DNA of 64,000 nucleotides from Olivibacter domesticus (GCF_900109575.1 NZ_FOAF01000008.1:124001-188000); one strand, 5' to 3'; counted from the first letter of the stretch, positions 17,681-27,686 are shown. Numbers and translations: made by a program. Notes: generated by a model not told the origin, from the letters alone.

Positions 17681-18283
17681 ATGATTATTTTTGGTTCGCG
17701 TACGAATGCAGTTGGGCAGGGAACACCTACATACCGTTGCAATTATTGTGGTACAGAAGATAGCGTCTTTATTCAATATTTTCTTCGTTATTTTCATGTC
17801 TTTTGGATTCCCATGTTTCCCTATCGTACTTACGGAACGAGCTGCTGTGCACATTGTCGGCAGGTGCTTTCCCGTCGTGAGATGTCCACTGAGTTGAAAA
17901 GTGTGGTATCAAGTGAAAAGCCAAGGCCTTCAATTAAGTATTTTAGCGGATTGCTTCTATTGGTTGTGGGAATCATTTTTATTGCCATAGCTATACAAAC
18001 GGAGATTAAACAAACAGAAACTTTTCTGGCTAAACCTCAACTAGGTGATGTTTATGGTATTAAACAAGAGAATGGGGCTTATACTTTATATCTATTAACC
18101 AAGCAACAGCACGATTCCTTAGGGTTTCGATTGAATGACTATGAAGTTTCAACTTCTTCCCAACTAAGTAAATTACGCAATCATCATTCAACTGACTATG
18201 GTAAAGATCTTTATTATTATTCTAAAGAAGAATTGGAACAATGGTTAAATGAAAAGATTATCGTTAATATTAAGCGAGAATAA
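17681..18283 (+). CDS. Zinc-ribbon membrane protein of unknown function
   Basis: 200 aa. Two pairs of cysteines, CNYCGT (about 20-23) and CAHC (about 56-59; a further Cys precedes it in SCCAHC), flank a hydrophobic aromatic stretch (YFLRYFHVFWIPMFPYRTYG), as in zinc-ribbon_15-type proteins. One clear transmembrane helix follows (GLLLLVVGIIFIAIAIQTEI, about 90-109). The C-terminal 85 residues are soluble and charged. Encoded with DUF4870; no function can be inferred beyond a probable zinc-binding cytoplasmic head on a membrane stalk. Confidence 0.7.
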   Translation: MIIFGSRTNAVGQGTPTYRCNYCGTEDSVFIQYFLRYFHVFWIPMFPYRTYGTSCCAHCRQVLSRREMSTELKSVVSSEKPRPSIKYFSGLLLLVVGIIFIAIAIQTEIKQTETFLAKPQLGDVYGIKQENGAYTLYLLTKQQHDSLGFRLNDYEVSTSSQLSKLRNHHSTDYGKDLYYYSKEELEQWLNEKIIVNIKRE

Positions 18284-18464
18284 CGAAGAGCGCGGACAAT
18301 ATACATTCCTGTAGTGCACATAATTATGACAAAATAAACTACTAAACGTTTGCTAATAGCGAGAAAAATTCAGTAAATACGCCGCTCTATTAAATAAAAT
18401 CATATAAAAACCAAAAGAATCGAATAACAGCAATTAAGAAATGGGACTATGTGATGATCAATCG

Positions 18465-18496
18465 ATTGTAAAAATGCCGAAGTATGTGTACTTTTG
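18465..18496 (+). promoter_or_regulatory. Bacteroidota-type promoter for HAD phosphatase
   Basis: ATTG (18465-18468), 20-bp spacer, TACTTTTG (18489-18496). The start codon at 18514 is 18 nt downstream, so the 5' leader would be very short. Confidence 0.6.
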
Positions 18497-18513
18497 ACAC
18501 ATGAGCATAGTAC

Positions 18514-19299
18514 ATGGAAAGAATTAAAGCTGTTTTTTTTGATATTGATGGAACATTATTGGGATTAAAGAGCAAACAAATCCCTGCATCTACCTTGGAG
18601 GCCTTGCAATTATTGAAGAATAAAGGTATACAGATCATTGTTTCTACGGGGCGCTCTTATGCGCATGCAAAATTTCTAAAAGCATATGGTTTTGATAGCT
18701 TCATTACTTTTAATGGAAGCTATTGTATAGCAGAAGATGATGAAGTAATTTTTAAGCATGTAATCGATGATAGGGATATACGCCTGTTACATGATCATTT
18801 AGAAACCACTGATAATTTTCCGGTGGGAGTGATGACCACAGAGGGCTCTTTTATTAGTCATATTACCGAGGATGTGTCTTCTATCTTTGATTTACTTAAA
18901 TTGCAGGTACCGTTAGCTATGCCTTTTGTTGAGGCATTAACCAAAGAAGTACTGCAACTTAACCTTTTTATCGACGAAGAGAAAGAGCAGTTTATTGTAA
19001 ATAATGTATTCAAGCAATGCGAATCTAGCCGTTGGTGCCCAGTGTTTACAGATGTAAATGCAAAAGGAATCAGTAAGCAGATTGGAATGCAACACTTTCT
19101 TTCGCGTTATGGTATTGAGATGACCGAAACGATGGCCTTTGGTGACGGTGGAAATGATATACAAATGCTTCAAGCCGCAGGTATTGGTATTGCCATGGGC
19201 AATGCCGGTAATAATGTAAAACAAGTAGCTAATTATGTTACCACTACTACGGAGGAAGATGGTATATGGCACGCACTAAAACTGTATGAGGTTATATGA
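18514..19299 (+). CDS. Cof-type HAD family phosphatase
   Basis: 261 aa. HAD motif I FFDIDGTLLG (residues 8-17; nucleophile Asp10), motif II STGRSYAHA, and motif III/IV FGDGGNDIQMLQAAGIGIAM near residue 210. The cap inserted between motifs II and III is of the Cof (C2B) type. Likely dephosphorylates sugar phosphates or flavin-type phosphates in the cytoplasm; the substrate cannot be chosen from sequence. It has its own promoter and a strong downstream hairpin terminator. Confidence 0.93.
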   Translation: MERIKAVFFDIDGTLLGLKSKQIPASTLEALQLLKNKGIQIIVSTGRSYAHAKFLKAYGFDSFITFNGSYCIAEDDEVIFKHVIDDRDIRLLHDHLETTDNFPVGVMTTEGSFISHITEDVSSIFDLLKLQVPLAMPFVEALTKEVLQLNLFIDEEKEQFIVNNVFKQCESSRWCPVFTDVNAKGISKQIGMQHFLSRYGIEMTETMAFGDGGNDIQMLQAAGIGIAMGNAGNNVKQVANYVTTTTEEDGIWHALKLYEVI

Positions 19300-19336
19300 C
19301 AATTGGATCTTCCTTTAAATTAAAATTGTGCGTACT

Positions 19337-19376
19337 TAAGCCCCTTCATATACTGCATTGAAGGGGCTTATATTTT
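19337..19376 (+). terminator. Rho-independent terminator after the HAD gene
   Basis: A 12-bp perfect stem (TAAGCCCCTTCA / TGAAGGGGCTTA) with a 10-nt loop at 19337-19370 is followed by TATTTTT. Confidence 0.85.
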
Positions 19377-19401
19377 TATGTAATGAAACTTGGCAACTCA
19401 T

Positions 19402-20496
19402 TTATAGTTTAAAAAATATACCCTTTTTATAAAGCCAATAGCATAAACACCATTCGATGAATAGCGTGACTAGTGCGTTCAGTATTGCTGCCAATGTTAG
19501 CGGTATGCCTAGTGCGGCTGCTGGGCTTCCAATAAATATGTAGACACATTCATTGAGCCATTGCATCCCCACAGTTTCAAAGAACAAGTATATAAAAATG
19601 GCGTTCATTCCCATAACAGTAAAGATCCAGCCATATCGGTTATATTGCTTAATATCGGTTAACCAATAAATACCTAACAGAAGCAGTAATATCCACCCCC
19701 CCGAAGCCAAGACAAAAGAACTGGTACTGATACGCTTAATAATGGGGGTGATGCCGAAACCATCCAGTAAAAATCCTAAAAGTAAAGCAATTGAACCGGC
19801 AATAAAGAGCGTAAATAGCTTTTCCTTTAAGGGTTTTGAACTCATCAATAACTTTCCTGCCAATACACCCCAGATTGTATGGGCCGCTGTAGGGATGGCG
19901 TTGATAGCTACCCAACCATCGCCATTTATTTTTCCCATCAGCAACATATCCATGTAATTTCCAAAATTATGACCATCCACAAAAGCTTGGTCAAAACCTG
20001 GTATGGCGCTGTATCGATAGAGTAATTCTGTTATCAACAACAGCGCAAAACTGATGAGCAGTTGCTTGGTAGCACTTAAATTGATAATAAGATAAGCGAG
20101 CATAATTGTTACCGCTAGTTGCGAAAGCACATTCCATAGTTCCCACACCAATTCTCCTGCATATATGCAATGTAGCGTAACACCGCATAGTAGCAATTTA
20201 AGGCAACGTCCGGAAATTTTCCTTAGATTACTTCTCCAACTGATTCCTCTTTGCAAGTTTTTCGCATAAGAAAGATAGAGGGCCGAACCCGCCATAAGCA
20301 TAAAAGCAGGTTGCACAAGGTCCCAAAAGCGCAGTCCATGCCAAGGATGGTGGAAGAACTGTTGTACCAATAAATTCCCCGGAACTGCTTTTTCGAGCGA
20401 TACGTAAAGGTGACAGCTTTCGGCGGCAAGTAGCAGCATAATCAGCCCGCGCATAATATCTAATGATTGTACTCTTGTTGAAGGAATGGTTTTCAT
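19402..20496 (-). CDS. DUF5009 / heparan-alpha-glucosaminide N-acetyltransferase-like membrane protein
   Basis: 364 aa with about 10 membrane helices. N-terminal RVQSLDIMRGLIMLLLAAESC, then HLYVSL and the FHHPWHGLRFWDLVQPAFML segment, are hallmarks of DUF5009/HGSNAT-type acyltransferases. The His after ESC occupies the position of the acetyl-carrying His in human HGSNAT, by family analogy. Members often occur in polysaccharide utilisation loci. It lies 117 bp downstream of the PKD lipoprotein gene, on the same strand as SusC/SusD, and probably modifies a sugar at the inner membrane. Confidence 0.85.
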   Translation of the reverse strand: MKTIPSTRVQSLDIMRGLIMLLLAAESCHLYVSLEKAVPGNLLVQQFFHHPWHGLRFWDLVQPAFMLMAGSALYLSYAKNLQRGISWRSNLRKISGRCLKLLLCGVTLHCIYAGELVWELWNVLSQLAVTIMLAYLIINLSATKQLLISFALLLITELLYRYSAIPGFDQAFVDGHNFGNYMDMLLMGKINGDGWVAINAIPTAAHTIWGVLAGKLLMSSKPLKEKLFTLFIAGSIALLLGFLLDGFGITPIIKRISTSSFVLASGGWILLLLLGIYWLTDIKQYNRYGWIFTVMGMNAIFIYLFFETVGMQWLNECVYIFIGSPAAALGIPLTLAAILNALVTLFIEWCLCYWLYKKGIFFKL

Positions 20497-20613
20497 CTGT
20501 AAATAATTTTATCCATCGGTCAGATGGAGCTTACCATATTTAAAATTTACATTCCCCTGTGTGATGAAAATGAAATTTTAAACATGGACGGTTCATAATA
20601 TTAAGCTTATAAT

Positions 20614-21480
20614 TTAGTCTTCCATATTCAGGTAAAATGCGGGGTCACCTTCTGCGGGGGCAAATCCAATGGAGGCCGACCAATCATTTTTTACCACATT
20701 AATCCCTAAGCGCATGCCTTTGCCTGTCAGGTTTTTTAATTTTGTTCTATCAATTCGCATTTCAAAACGTACCCCTTTGGCATTTTCCGCTACAGTACCT
20801 AGGCTATAAGCCTCCGAAATGGATTGTGTGTCAAAGGAAAAATCACTTTGTTCGCCGGTATGGTAAAAAATGTCCATGTTGCCAGATAGTATAGGCCCTT
20901 CCAATAAAATGTCGTAGGCCCCCTCGGTAAAAGTGCCGGTGAGAAGGCCTGTGGCGATATTATCATCGCTATCTATATAGAAGTCAAAAATGTCTTCATT
21001 GGCAACTTTGGTGGCCAGCGATCCATAAAGATAAATATAGTTGCCGTCATAATCCAATTTTATCTCCTCGATAATGCCACCAGCATTACCAGGTTGGATA
21101 ATATTAGCCGTAATGGTGTCCCAATCGGCTAAGCTGTTATCGTCCATCTTTATCGGAGAAGATTTAGAAATTCGGATGACGGTTGATCCTTCCACTATTT
21201 CTCCATTGCCGGCAGTGACGTAGAGAGTCGCTACATACTTGCCCTTTCCGGGGTAGATGTGTGTAGGATTTTCTTCTATGGAGGTTTCTCCATCACCGAA
21301 TTCCCAGCGATAGGAGGAGCCACCTACCGTGCTATTGTTAAATTTAACCTGATTACCACTTACCTCCAATTCATATAGCACATCAATGGCGGGCAATTTA
21401 AAATCATCTTTGCAGGCTTGGAAAAGCATAATGATTAGCCCAATCGAACAGCCTACTTGTATTGTATATCTCGTTTTCAT
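20614..21480 (-). CDS. PKD-domain surface lipoprotein of a SusCD locus
   Basis: 288 aa from ATG 21480, which follows the SusD stop by 4 bp; an in-frame upstream ATG at 21504 overlaps SusD. A lipoprotein signal ends in LFQAC. A PKD domain follows (SYRWEFGDGETSIEENPTHIY). The C-terminal 150 residues (DWDTITANI ... FDFYIDSDDNIATG ... FEMRIDRTKLKN) look like a beta-sandwich sugar-binding domain of the CBM9/DOMON-like kind. Its position directly after SusD suggests a SusE/F-like surface glycan-binding protein. No catalytic motif was seen. Confidence 0.8.
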   Translation of the reverse strand: MKTRYTIQVGCSIGLIIMLFQACKDDFKLPAIDVLYELEVSGNQVKFNNSTVGGSSYRWEFGDGETSIEENPTHIYPGKGKYVATLYVTAGNGEIVEGSTVIRISKSSPIKMDDNSLADWDTITANIIQPGNAGGIIEEIKLDYDGNYIYLYGSLATKVANEDIFDFYIDSDDNIATGLLTGTFTEGAYDILLEGPILSGNMDIFYHTGEQSDFSFDTQSISEAYSLGTVAENAKGVRFEMRIDRTKLKNLTGKGMRLGINVVKNDWSASIGFAPAEGDPAFYLNMED

Positions 21481-21484
21481 CGGT

Positions 21485-23005
21485 TTAAGGGTTTTGTATG
21501 ACATCTGGGTTACTCAACACTTCATCAACAGGCAGGTAATAGATCGTACGCGTGCTGTTCCAAGGTATATCTCGATTGGCATAGTTACTAGGTATTGCTG
21601 CCGGGTTGATATCGGTTTCTTTCAGTCCGCGTAAGTGATATCCCCAATAGGGCCGTATTACATCCCTTTTGTTCCGAATAAGATCATAATTACGATGACC
21701 TTCAAAAGCCAGCTCCAACCTTCTTTCGTTCAGTACGGCATCTAAGATGCTTGTACCTGATGGAAGTCTTCCATTATACAGTGCCCCTTCAAGTCCGCGG
21801 TTCTGCCGTATCTCATCGAGCGCATTTAATGCGGCTTCATTTTGTCCTAATTTAGCTTGCGCCTCAGCTTTGTTAAGATATACCTCTGCCAAGCGGAGTA
21901 AAATGGGAGAGCTTAAATTAGGATCACCATCTTGAAAAGAAAATTTCCGGATATAATAAATTTCAATACCATTGAGCTTCCGTAAGTTACCACTCTCATC
22001 CTTGGACGCTTCAATATACGACCAACGGACATCCTCAGGGTGTTGCTGCATAAGAGCGCGGAGAGAAGCTGATGCAAATTCTTCTCCCCAACCTGAATTC
22101 CCATCCGAATAAATCATCGAAGCGATGGAACCAAATTTTCCATAATTATCCAAATTACTGAACGCCACACAGAAAATTGTCTCCTTGCCATTTTTGGCAT
22201 TGGCAAACAGATTAGGATAGCTCTCTGTTGTTTCGAGCTGAAAACGACCAGAGTTAATAACTTTATCTGCATTCTCTGTGCACTTTTCAGGCTGGTCATG
22301 ATAGAGGTATATACGGGAGAGTAAGGCCCAGGCAGCTTCCTTAGAAGCATATTCTACACCCCTTGGCGTATTCATAAGACTAGCGCCATGTTCAGCATCT
22401 GTTATAATGGCATCATAAACTTCGGCTACCGTTGATCGGGCCTTGCGTGTATCTTCGGTAAGTTCGGTACGTAAGATAATACCCGGCGCTTGGGGGTCTA
22501 TACTGTAAGGTTTTGCAAAAAAGCGCACCAGATTGAGATTAGTTAATGCGCGTAAGAAATAACATTCGCCCAACAGCTGCTGGGTGGGTGCATCTAAATC
22601 GGCCGATTGTTCAACAGCATTAATAATGGTGTTAACATTATTGATGATTTTATATGAAATATACCAATAATAACGTGTGTTTTCCTGTGTAGGAGTATGA
22701 TCTTGAGTGAAACTATAAAACAGCGGATCTTCGGTAACTTGTCCACAAACGATGTCGTCGCTGGCAAAATCGGCCAACTGGTAATACTGCCTCAGATACA
22801 TGTTATTGTCGTTTTGTGTCCCATTGAAAGTAACATGGTCTTTAAACAGTGCATAAGCTCCGTTTAATGCATTTTTCAAGCCATCTGGAGTGTTTATCAA
22901 TGAACCGGTGGTGATCGCGTCACTAGGTTCCACTGTCATATCGCAAGCACTAATGCTTGCTGTGAACAGAAAGAGTAATAGATATATTTTAATGTTCATG
23001 GTCAT
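21485..23005 (-). CDS. SusD/RagB family outer-membrane lipoprotein
   Basis: 506 aa. The lipoprotein signal is LLLFLFTASISAC, with Cys21 lipidated. The TPR-like SusD body contains the typical QLLGECYFLRALTNLNLVRFF and the C-terminal motif LNERRLELAFEGHRNYDLIR, followed by YYLPVDEVLSNPDVIQNP. It forms the lid on the SusC barrel encoded immediately upstream (6-bp gap), capturing an oligosaccharide at the cell surface. It belongs to the classic SusD_RagB type, unlike the two SusD-like_2 genes further right. Confidence 0.95.
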   Translation of the reverse strand: MTMNIKIYLLLFLFTASISACDMTVEPSDAITTGSLINTPDGLKNALNGAYALFKDHVTFNGTQNDNNMYLRQYYQLADFASDDIVCGQVTEDPLFYSFTQDHTPTQENTRYYWYISYKIINNVNTIINAVEQSADLDAPTQQLLGECYFLRALTNLNLVRFFAKPYSIDPQAPGIILRTELTEDTRKARSTVAEVYDAIITDAEHGASLMNTPRGVEYASKEAAWALLSRIYLYHDQPEKCTENADKVINSGRFQLETTESYPNLFANAKNGKETIFCVAFSNLDNYGKFGSIASMIYSDGNSGWGEEFASASLRALMQQHPEDVRWSYIEASKDESGNLRKLNGIEIYYIRKFSFQDGDPNLSSPILLRLAEVYLNKAEAQAKLGQNEAALNALDEIRQNRGLEGALYNGRLPSGTSILDAVLNERRLELAFEGHRNYDLIRNKRDVIRPYWGYHLRGLKETDINPAAIPSNYANRDIPWNSTRTIYYLPVDEVLSNPDVIQNP

Positions 23006-23010
23006 CTGGA

Positions 23011-26000
23011 TTAAAATCTACAATTGATGTTGAACAGGAACTGCCTGTTGTTTGGATATTTAAAGTCTGATACACCTGGTGTAGCGAAGCTCGAAGGGCT
23101 AATAGTGGTTTGAGGGTCTTGCCCTAAAAAATCTGTAAAGGTGTACACGTTATCTGCTGTTAATGATAGATTTATGGCGGCTATTTTCATGCGTTTTACC
23201 CATGCATTTGGCAAATTGTACGATAGGGCTACATTCCGAATGGCAAAATAATTACCGTTTAATAGAAATCTACTGGACGTTTCATTGGAGTTTGCTGAAT
23301 TTTGCGGACTGGGGTTTGTAGCGCTATCACCTGGGGCCGTCCAGACAGTACTGCCCTTAGGTAAATTAATTTGGTTGTAATAGGGTTCATGTCCATCGTT
23401 CATGACGAAGCGCAGGTTATTGCTATATACCTTATTCCCTAAAGAAAAAGCAGTATTTACGCGCAAAGCCAGATTACCATATTGGAAAGTATTATTAAAA
23501 CCACCTTGCCAACTCGGTAATGCGGAGCCCATTTCTTGCAAGGTCGCTTCCGCATAGCTACTGGTTGGTTCGGCCGCCACCACTGCTCCTGATTCGTCTG
23601 TAAGTAGCTTTTCCCATTGTGGGGCCCCAGTTTCGCTGTTAACACCCAACCATTTAGGCATGTAAAACTCATAAAGATTACCACCGTTCCGGTAGATCTG
23701 AGAGATACCCCAATTACCGGTTTTGATAATATTTCCAGGGAGTTTTTGCAGATGGTTTTGATTGAAATTCACACTCGCATCGGTCGTCCATGAAAATTGA
23801 GTTCCTTTGATATTAGTGGAAGAAAGGCCAATTTCGAACCCTTTATTGACCACCTGTCCAGCATTTTCCCAACGTACTTCAAAACCAGCAGATAGCGGTT
23901 GAGATACTTCTAAAAGCAAATCTTTGGTTATATTATGATAGGCATCTAAGGTTAGATTAAAGCGTTTAAAGAGCCCGATGTCCACACCTGCGTTTAACTG
24001 ATGTTTGCTCTCCCAGGTCAATCCGGGGTTGGCTAATTGGTAAGGCACTGCTGCGGTTGCTAGATTGTATTGTGAAGTAAGTGAATAGAGGCCCAGAAAA
24101 CGTGATGCACCAATGTCCTGAGTGCCGGTAACACCGTAGCTGAGTCGTAATTTCAATAAATCAAGATTGTCGGCATCTTTTAAGAAATCTTCCCTATTGA
24201 GATGCCAAGCTGCGGAGATGGCTGGAAAGGATGCGTACTGGTTGCCTGATGGAAAGGCTGATGATCCATCGATACGATAGGAAGCACTCAGGAAATATTT
24301 ATTGCTATAATCGTAATTTATCTGCGTAAGAAGCGATTGTATAACAGAGCGGTCAAAATTACCATTTAGAAATTGATTATTAGAAACAACGCTTAATACG
24401 CGTAAACCTTCTGGTAAACCTCTTCCACCACCGCCAGAAAGCTCAGTCCTGCTACCCTCAACGGCCACACCCGCTAGACCGCTTAGGTGATGTTCCTTCA
24501 TGCTAAAATCAAAATGAAATAGGTTATTACTTATACCGCCATAGTTTAATGTGTTTAATTCATCTAGATAACCTGAATTATGATAAGTGCCGGCCACGGC
24601 TGGGGAGTAATAGTTCGTGGCTTTATTATAGGAAGCAGAAGCCCGATTACTGCTTACAAATTTTAACCAAGGTGTAATCTGATAGTTGAATACAAAATCA
24701 TAGTTGACGTCAAGACCCTTGTATGGGTGATCTGAATTTGCTAAAGTGTGTACTGGATTGATTTTATCCCTCGACCACCACCTAAAGGGAGAACTTCCAT
24801 CTACATATAAAGGACGTCCATCTGCATCATAAGGATTATCCCAAGGCATGTTTAAGAAAGCATAATACATGTCCATATAATCATAACTATTACCTAAAGA
24901 ACCGCTTAAGTTGAGGTTGTTAGTGACACTTACCTTTTTCGAAAAGGTATAGGTAGAATTCCCCCGTATATTTATGCGTTGGAAACCAGTGTTTCGAAAA
25001 GTCCCTTCTTCATTGTAGTAAGACAAGGCGGTATAGTAGTTGTTCTTTTCCGTTTGCCCACGTGCAGCCACGTAAAAATTAAATAGGGGGGCGGGAGCAA
25101 AGGATTCGCCTACCCAATCATAATCTTGATTACGCAATGTTAATGGACGTTCATTCGTAAACTTTAATAGGTCTACTTTATAAGAATTGTCTACAGCTCC
25201 CGGGATATAGTCGCGATAAAAACCTTTCTGGTACTCATAGAGTTCGGCAGCATTCATCATGTCCATTTTACCGAAGTCTGCTGTACGGAAGCCTCCGCTG
25301 GCACGGGCCTCAAGGTGAATGCCTTGGTCAGTTCCTTTTTTTGTGGTAATGATCAATACCCCTGCATTGGCCTGTGAGCCATAGAGTGCAGTAGCTGCTG
25401 CATCTTTTAGAACGGTAATGTTTTCTACATCATTTGGATCATAATTGCCACCAATAATGCCGTCTACCACTATCAGTGGCTGCTGAGATGCATTTACAGA
25501 AGAGACGCCACGAAGCCTGATTTCGGGGGCTGCTCCCGGTGCCCCAGAACTGTTTACCACCTGTAAGCCTGCTACTTTTCCCTGCAGCATCGTGCCGATA
25601 TTGTTTGCGGTTACATCTAACAGCTTCTCCGTACTGATCACGCTTACCGCGCTGGTTAGATCCGAACGTTTGGCACTGCTATATCCTATGTTAATAACTA
25701 CTTCACCGAGAAGCGCTGAATCTTCTAATAATATGATAGGTAGTTGAGAACCTTTTCCTACCAGTACCTCTTTCTGACGATAACCTACGCTGCTGAAAAC
25801 AAGTGTAGTGCCTTCTGTTAAGTGGTCAAAAGTAAATTTCCCTTCAGCATTAGTGGAAACACCTCCTGACGTGCCTTTTATTCTAACTGTTACGCCTGCT
25901 AACGGTCTGCCTAAACTATCGGTTACGGTGCCTACGAAAGGTTGTTGGTAAATCGATGCCTTTATATCTGTCGTTGTTTGAGGGCCTTTCGATGTTAACA

Positions 26001-26382
26001 CAACAGTTTTTTGTATGATGCTATAGGTCAAAGGCTGATTCGCAAAGAGTGTCTGTAAAACCTCTTCCAGCGGTTTATCTTGCACGGCGAGTGTAACGGG
26101 TTTCACACCCTTTAGCAGGCGGTTGTTATATAAAAAATTATAGCCCGTTTGTTCCCTTATTAGATTGAACACCACCGGTAATTGTTCGCTTTTTGCGGAT
26201 AGGGTAACTGTTTGTGAAAAACTGGAAGCACTTAGTTGCATAAATACCAGCAAAGCAAAAAATCCGGTAAGTTTCATACGTATTATAATTTCTCTATTTA
26301 GGTAGTTGCCCTTACATTTAAGGAGGGCCATGCGTGTATGCCTTGAGGCATAACGGGTTTGGTAAAGTAAGGCCAATTGCAT
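23011..26382 (-). CDS. SusC/RagA TonB-linked outer-membrane transporter with STN domain
   Basis: 1123 aa. From ATG 26382 there is a 35-residue charged extension before the hydrophobic signal (MKLTGFFALLVFMQLSASSFSQ). The start 26277 is an alternative, but the leader-hairpin spacing argues for 26382. Next come the STN domain (about 60-125, regulatory contact with FecR), a CarboxypepD_reg-like domain, a plug with VLKDAAATALYGSQANAGVL, and the barrel ending FLFNINCRF. It imports a ligand with its SusD partner and probably signals through the FecR at 26535-27686 to the ECF sigma at 27767-28342. Confidence 0.95.
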   Translation of the reverse strand: MQLALLYQTRYASRHTRMALLKCKGNYLNREIIIRMKLTGFFALLVFMQLSASSFSQTVTLSAKSEQLPVVFNLIREQTGYNFLYNNRLLKGVKPVTLAVQDKPLEEVLQTLFANQPLTYSIIQKTVVLTSKGPQTTTDIKASIYQQPFVGTVTDSLGRPLAGVTVRIKGTSGGVSTNAEGKFTFDHLTEGTTLVFSSVGYRQKEVLVGKGSQLPIILLEDSALLGEVVINIGYSSAKRSDLTSAVSVISTEKLLDVTANNIGTMLQGKVAGLQVVNSSGAPGAAPEIRLRGVSSVNASQQPLIVVDGIIGGNYDPNDVENITVLKDAAATALYGSQANAGVLIITTKKGTDQGIHLEARASGGFRTADFGKMDMMNAAELYEYQKGFYRDYIPGAVDNSYKVDLLKFTNERPLTLRNQDYDWVGESFAPAPLFNFYVAARGQTEKNNYYTALSYYNEEGTFRNTGFQRINIRGNSTYTFSKKVSVTNNLNLSGSLGNSYDYMDMYYAFLNMPWDNPYDADGRPLYVDGSSPFRWWSRDKINPVHTLANSDHPYKGLDVNYDFVFNYQITPWLKFVSSNRASASYNKATNYYSPAVAGTYHNSGYLDELNTLNYGGISNNLFHFDFSMKEHHLSGLAGVAVEGSRTELSGGGGRGLPEGLRVLSVVSNNQFLNGNFDRSVIQSLLTQINYDYSNKYFLSASYRIDGSSAFPSGNQYASFPAISAAWHLNREDFLKDADNLDLLKLRLSYGVTGTQDIGASRFLGLYSLTSQYNLATAAVPYQLANPGLTWESKHQLNAGVDIGLFKRFNLTLDAYHNITKDLLLEVSQPLSAGFEVRWENAGQVVNKGFEIGLSSTNIKGTQFSWTTDASVNFNQNHLQKLPGNIIKTGNWGISQIYRNGGNLYEFYMPKWLGVNSETGAPQWEKLLTDESGAVVAAEPTSSYAEATLQEMGSALPSWQGGFNNTFQYGNLALRVNTAFSLGNKVYSNNLRFVMNDGHEPYYNQINLPKGSTVWTAPGDSATNPSPQNSANSNETSSRFLLNGNYFAIRNVALSYNLPNAWVKRMKIAAINLSLTADNVYTFTDFLGQDPQTTISPSSFATPGVSDFKYPNNRQFLFNINCRF

Positions 26383-26454
26383 ACTTTTACGTGTTAGGTT
26401 AAAAATTCATGTTCATTTCTTGCCTTAGAAATAATGATGGATAGACCTTTACAG

Positions 26455-26482
26455 GCCGTTCCAGGGCGCAATCCTGAACGGC
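26455..26482 (-). promoter_or_regulatory. Leader hairpin of SusC gene 3 (TGCGCC element)
   Basis: On the minus strand an imperfect hairpin is present: outer arms GCCGTTC / GAACGGC, inner CAGG / CCTG with one bulged base, and apical loop ATTGCGC. It is preceded by six A. It lies 72 nt before ATG 26382 and carries the TGCGCC string shared with the other two SusC leaders. Read on the plus strand it resembles a terminator with a T-run, but no plus-strand gene ends here. Confidence 0.6.
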
Positions 26483-26534
26483 TTTTTTGGTCATGCTATT
26501 CTTTAGCTCGTATCGTAGTTGTTTATCATTGAGA

Positions 26535-27686
26535 TCATTTTAAAATAGTAACTTCTACTCTGTTTCCTGTTACTTTAAAGGTTAGTCCACCACCTCTTTC
26601 TAACATAGCTAGTACATCTTTTAGGGGGATGTCTCTAGAAATATAGCCCGTAAATGTCTCCTTGTGTGATGATCCCTTATAACTTATAACGAGATCATAC
26701 CAACGGGCAAGCTGACGCATTACTTCTTGGATATCTGTATCCTTAAAGACAAAATTCCCTTCTTTCCAAGCGATCTCATCAGTGGTGTTTACCGTGATAA
26801 CATCCATCTTTTTGTTTTTGAGTAATAATTGTTGGCCTGGTGACAAAGAGATTTTATTCTTTTGGTCACTAATACTTGTTTGTACGCGACCAGTTACAAG
26901 GGTTGTTTTAATGAGCTCTTCCTCATCATAAGCATTGATGTTGAATTGAGTGCCAATTACTTCTACTAAAAATTGTGATCCATCTTGTCTTTCTGTTATT
27001 ACTTTAAAAGGCATAGAAGGGTACTTCGCAACGTCAAAATAAGCCTCACCCGTAAGTTCTACACGGCGTTCGTCACCCGAAAAATGTATAGGGTACCGTA
27101 AATTGGAAGCGGCGTTAAGCCATACTTGTGTCCCATCGGGAAGCTTGACCGCGAATTGGGCACCTTTTGGTGTACTGATAATGTTGTAGTTTGGCGAATT
27201 GATTAATGTTTTGTTGCTCGTATCCATAGAGGAATCATTTTCATAAATGAGTTGTCCGTTTGCTGTTTTGCTTATTTTAACGCCGCCTTGTGTGGTTAAT
27301 AACCCTTCTTCTTCGTCGGTTAAGGCTATTTTTTTTCCATTAGCTAGGGTGAGATAGGCCTTGTTGGTTGTTATAGCTGTTTGCTTGATGGTATGCTTAG
27401 CCACACTGGGAGATGTCTTTTTATTCGTAATCAACCAATAACTTCCTGATACTACCAAAAAAATCGCTGCAGCGCTGTACCACCATTTAATCTTTTTAGA
27501 TTTGTGCATGGAAATATGCGCATTTAGATGACGTTGTATTGTAGCTATATCTTTTTCTCTTTCTTTCACTCCCAACTGTTCTTTTTTCGCCATGTCTTCT
27601 TCAAGATACCAGGTTTCCAAAAGTGCCAGTTCATCGGCCGTACATTTACCTTCCCTGTATTTCTTTAAAAGTTCGGACGCATTCAT
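26535..27686 (-). CDS. FecR family anti-sigma factor
   Basis: 383 aa. A short cytoplasmic N-terminus (ELLKKYREGKCTADELALLE) is expected to bind the sigma factor. One transmembrane helix follows (WWYSAAAIFLVVSGSYWLI, about 98-116). The periplasmic FecR domain carries VKLPDGTQVWLNAASNLRYP and GEAYFDV. The C-terminal DUF4974-like part (FKDTDIQEVMRQLARWYDLV) contacts the STN domain of the SusC transducer. It sits between the ECF sigma gene (80 bp upstream) and SusC, the standard signalling order. Confidence 0.95.
   Translation of the reverse strand: MNASELLKKYREGKCTADELALLETWYLEEDMAKKEQLGVKEREKDIATIQRHLNAHISMHKSKKIKWWYSAAAIFLVVSGSYWLITNKKTSPSVAKHTIKQTAITTNKAYLTLANGKKIALTDEEEGLLTTQGGVKISKTANGQLIYENDSSMDTSNKTLINSPNYNIISTPKGAQFAVKLPDGTQVWLNAASNLRYPIHFSGDERRVELTGEAYFDVAKYPSMPFKVITERQDGSQFLVEVIGTQFNINAYDEEELIKTTLVTGRVQTSISDQKNKISLSPGQQLLLKNKKMDVITVNTTDEIAWKEGNFVFKDTDIQEVMRQLARWYDLVISYKGSSHKETFTGYISRDIPLKDVLAMLERGGGLTFKVTGNRVEVTILK

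Noticed and set aside
26455-26490. Plus-strand reading of the SusC leader hairpin as a rho-independent terminator (stem plus six T)
   Set aside because: No plus-strand gene ends here. The hairpin lies between two minus-strand genes and shares TGCGCC and spacing with the other SusC leaders, so a minus-strand leader role fits better.
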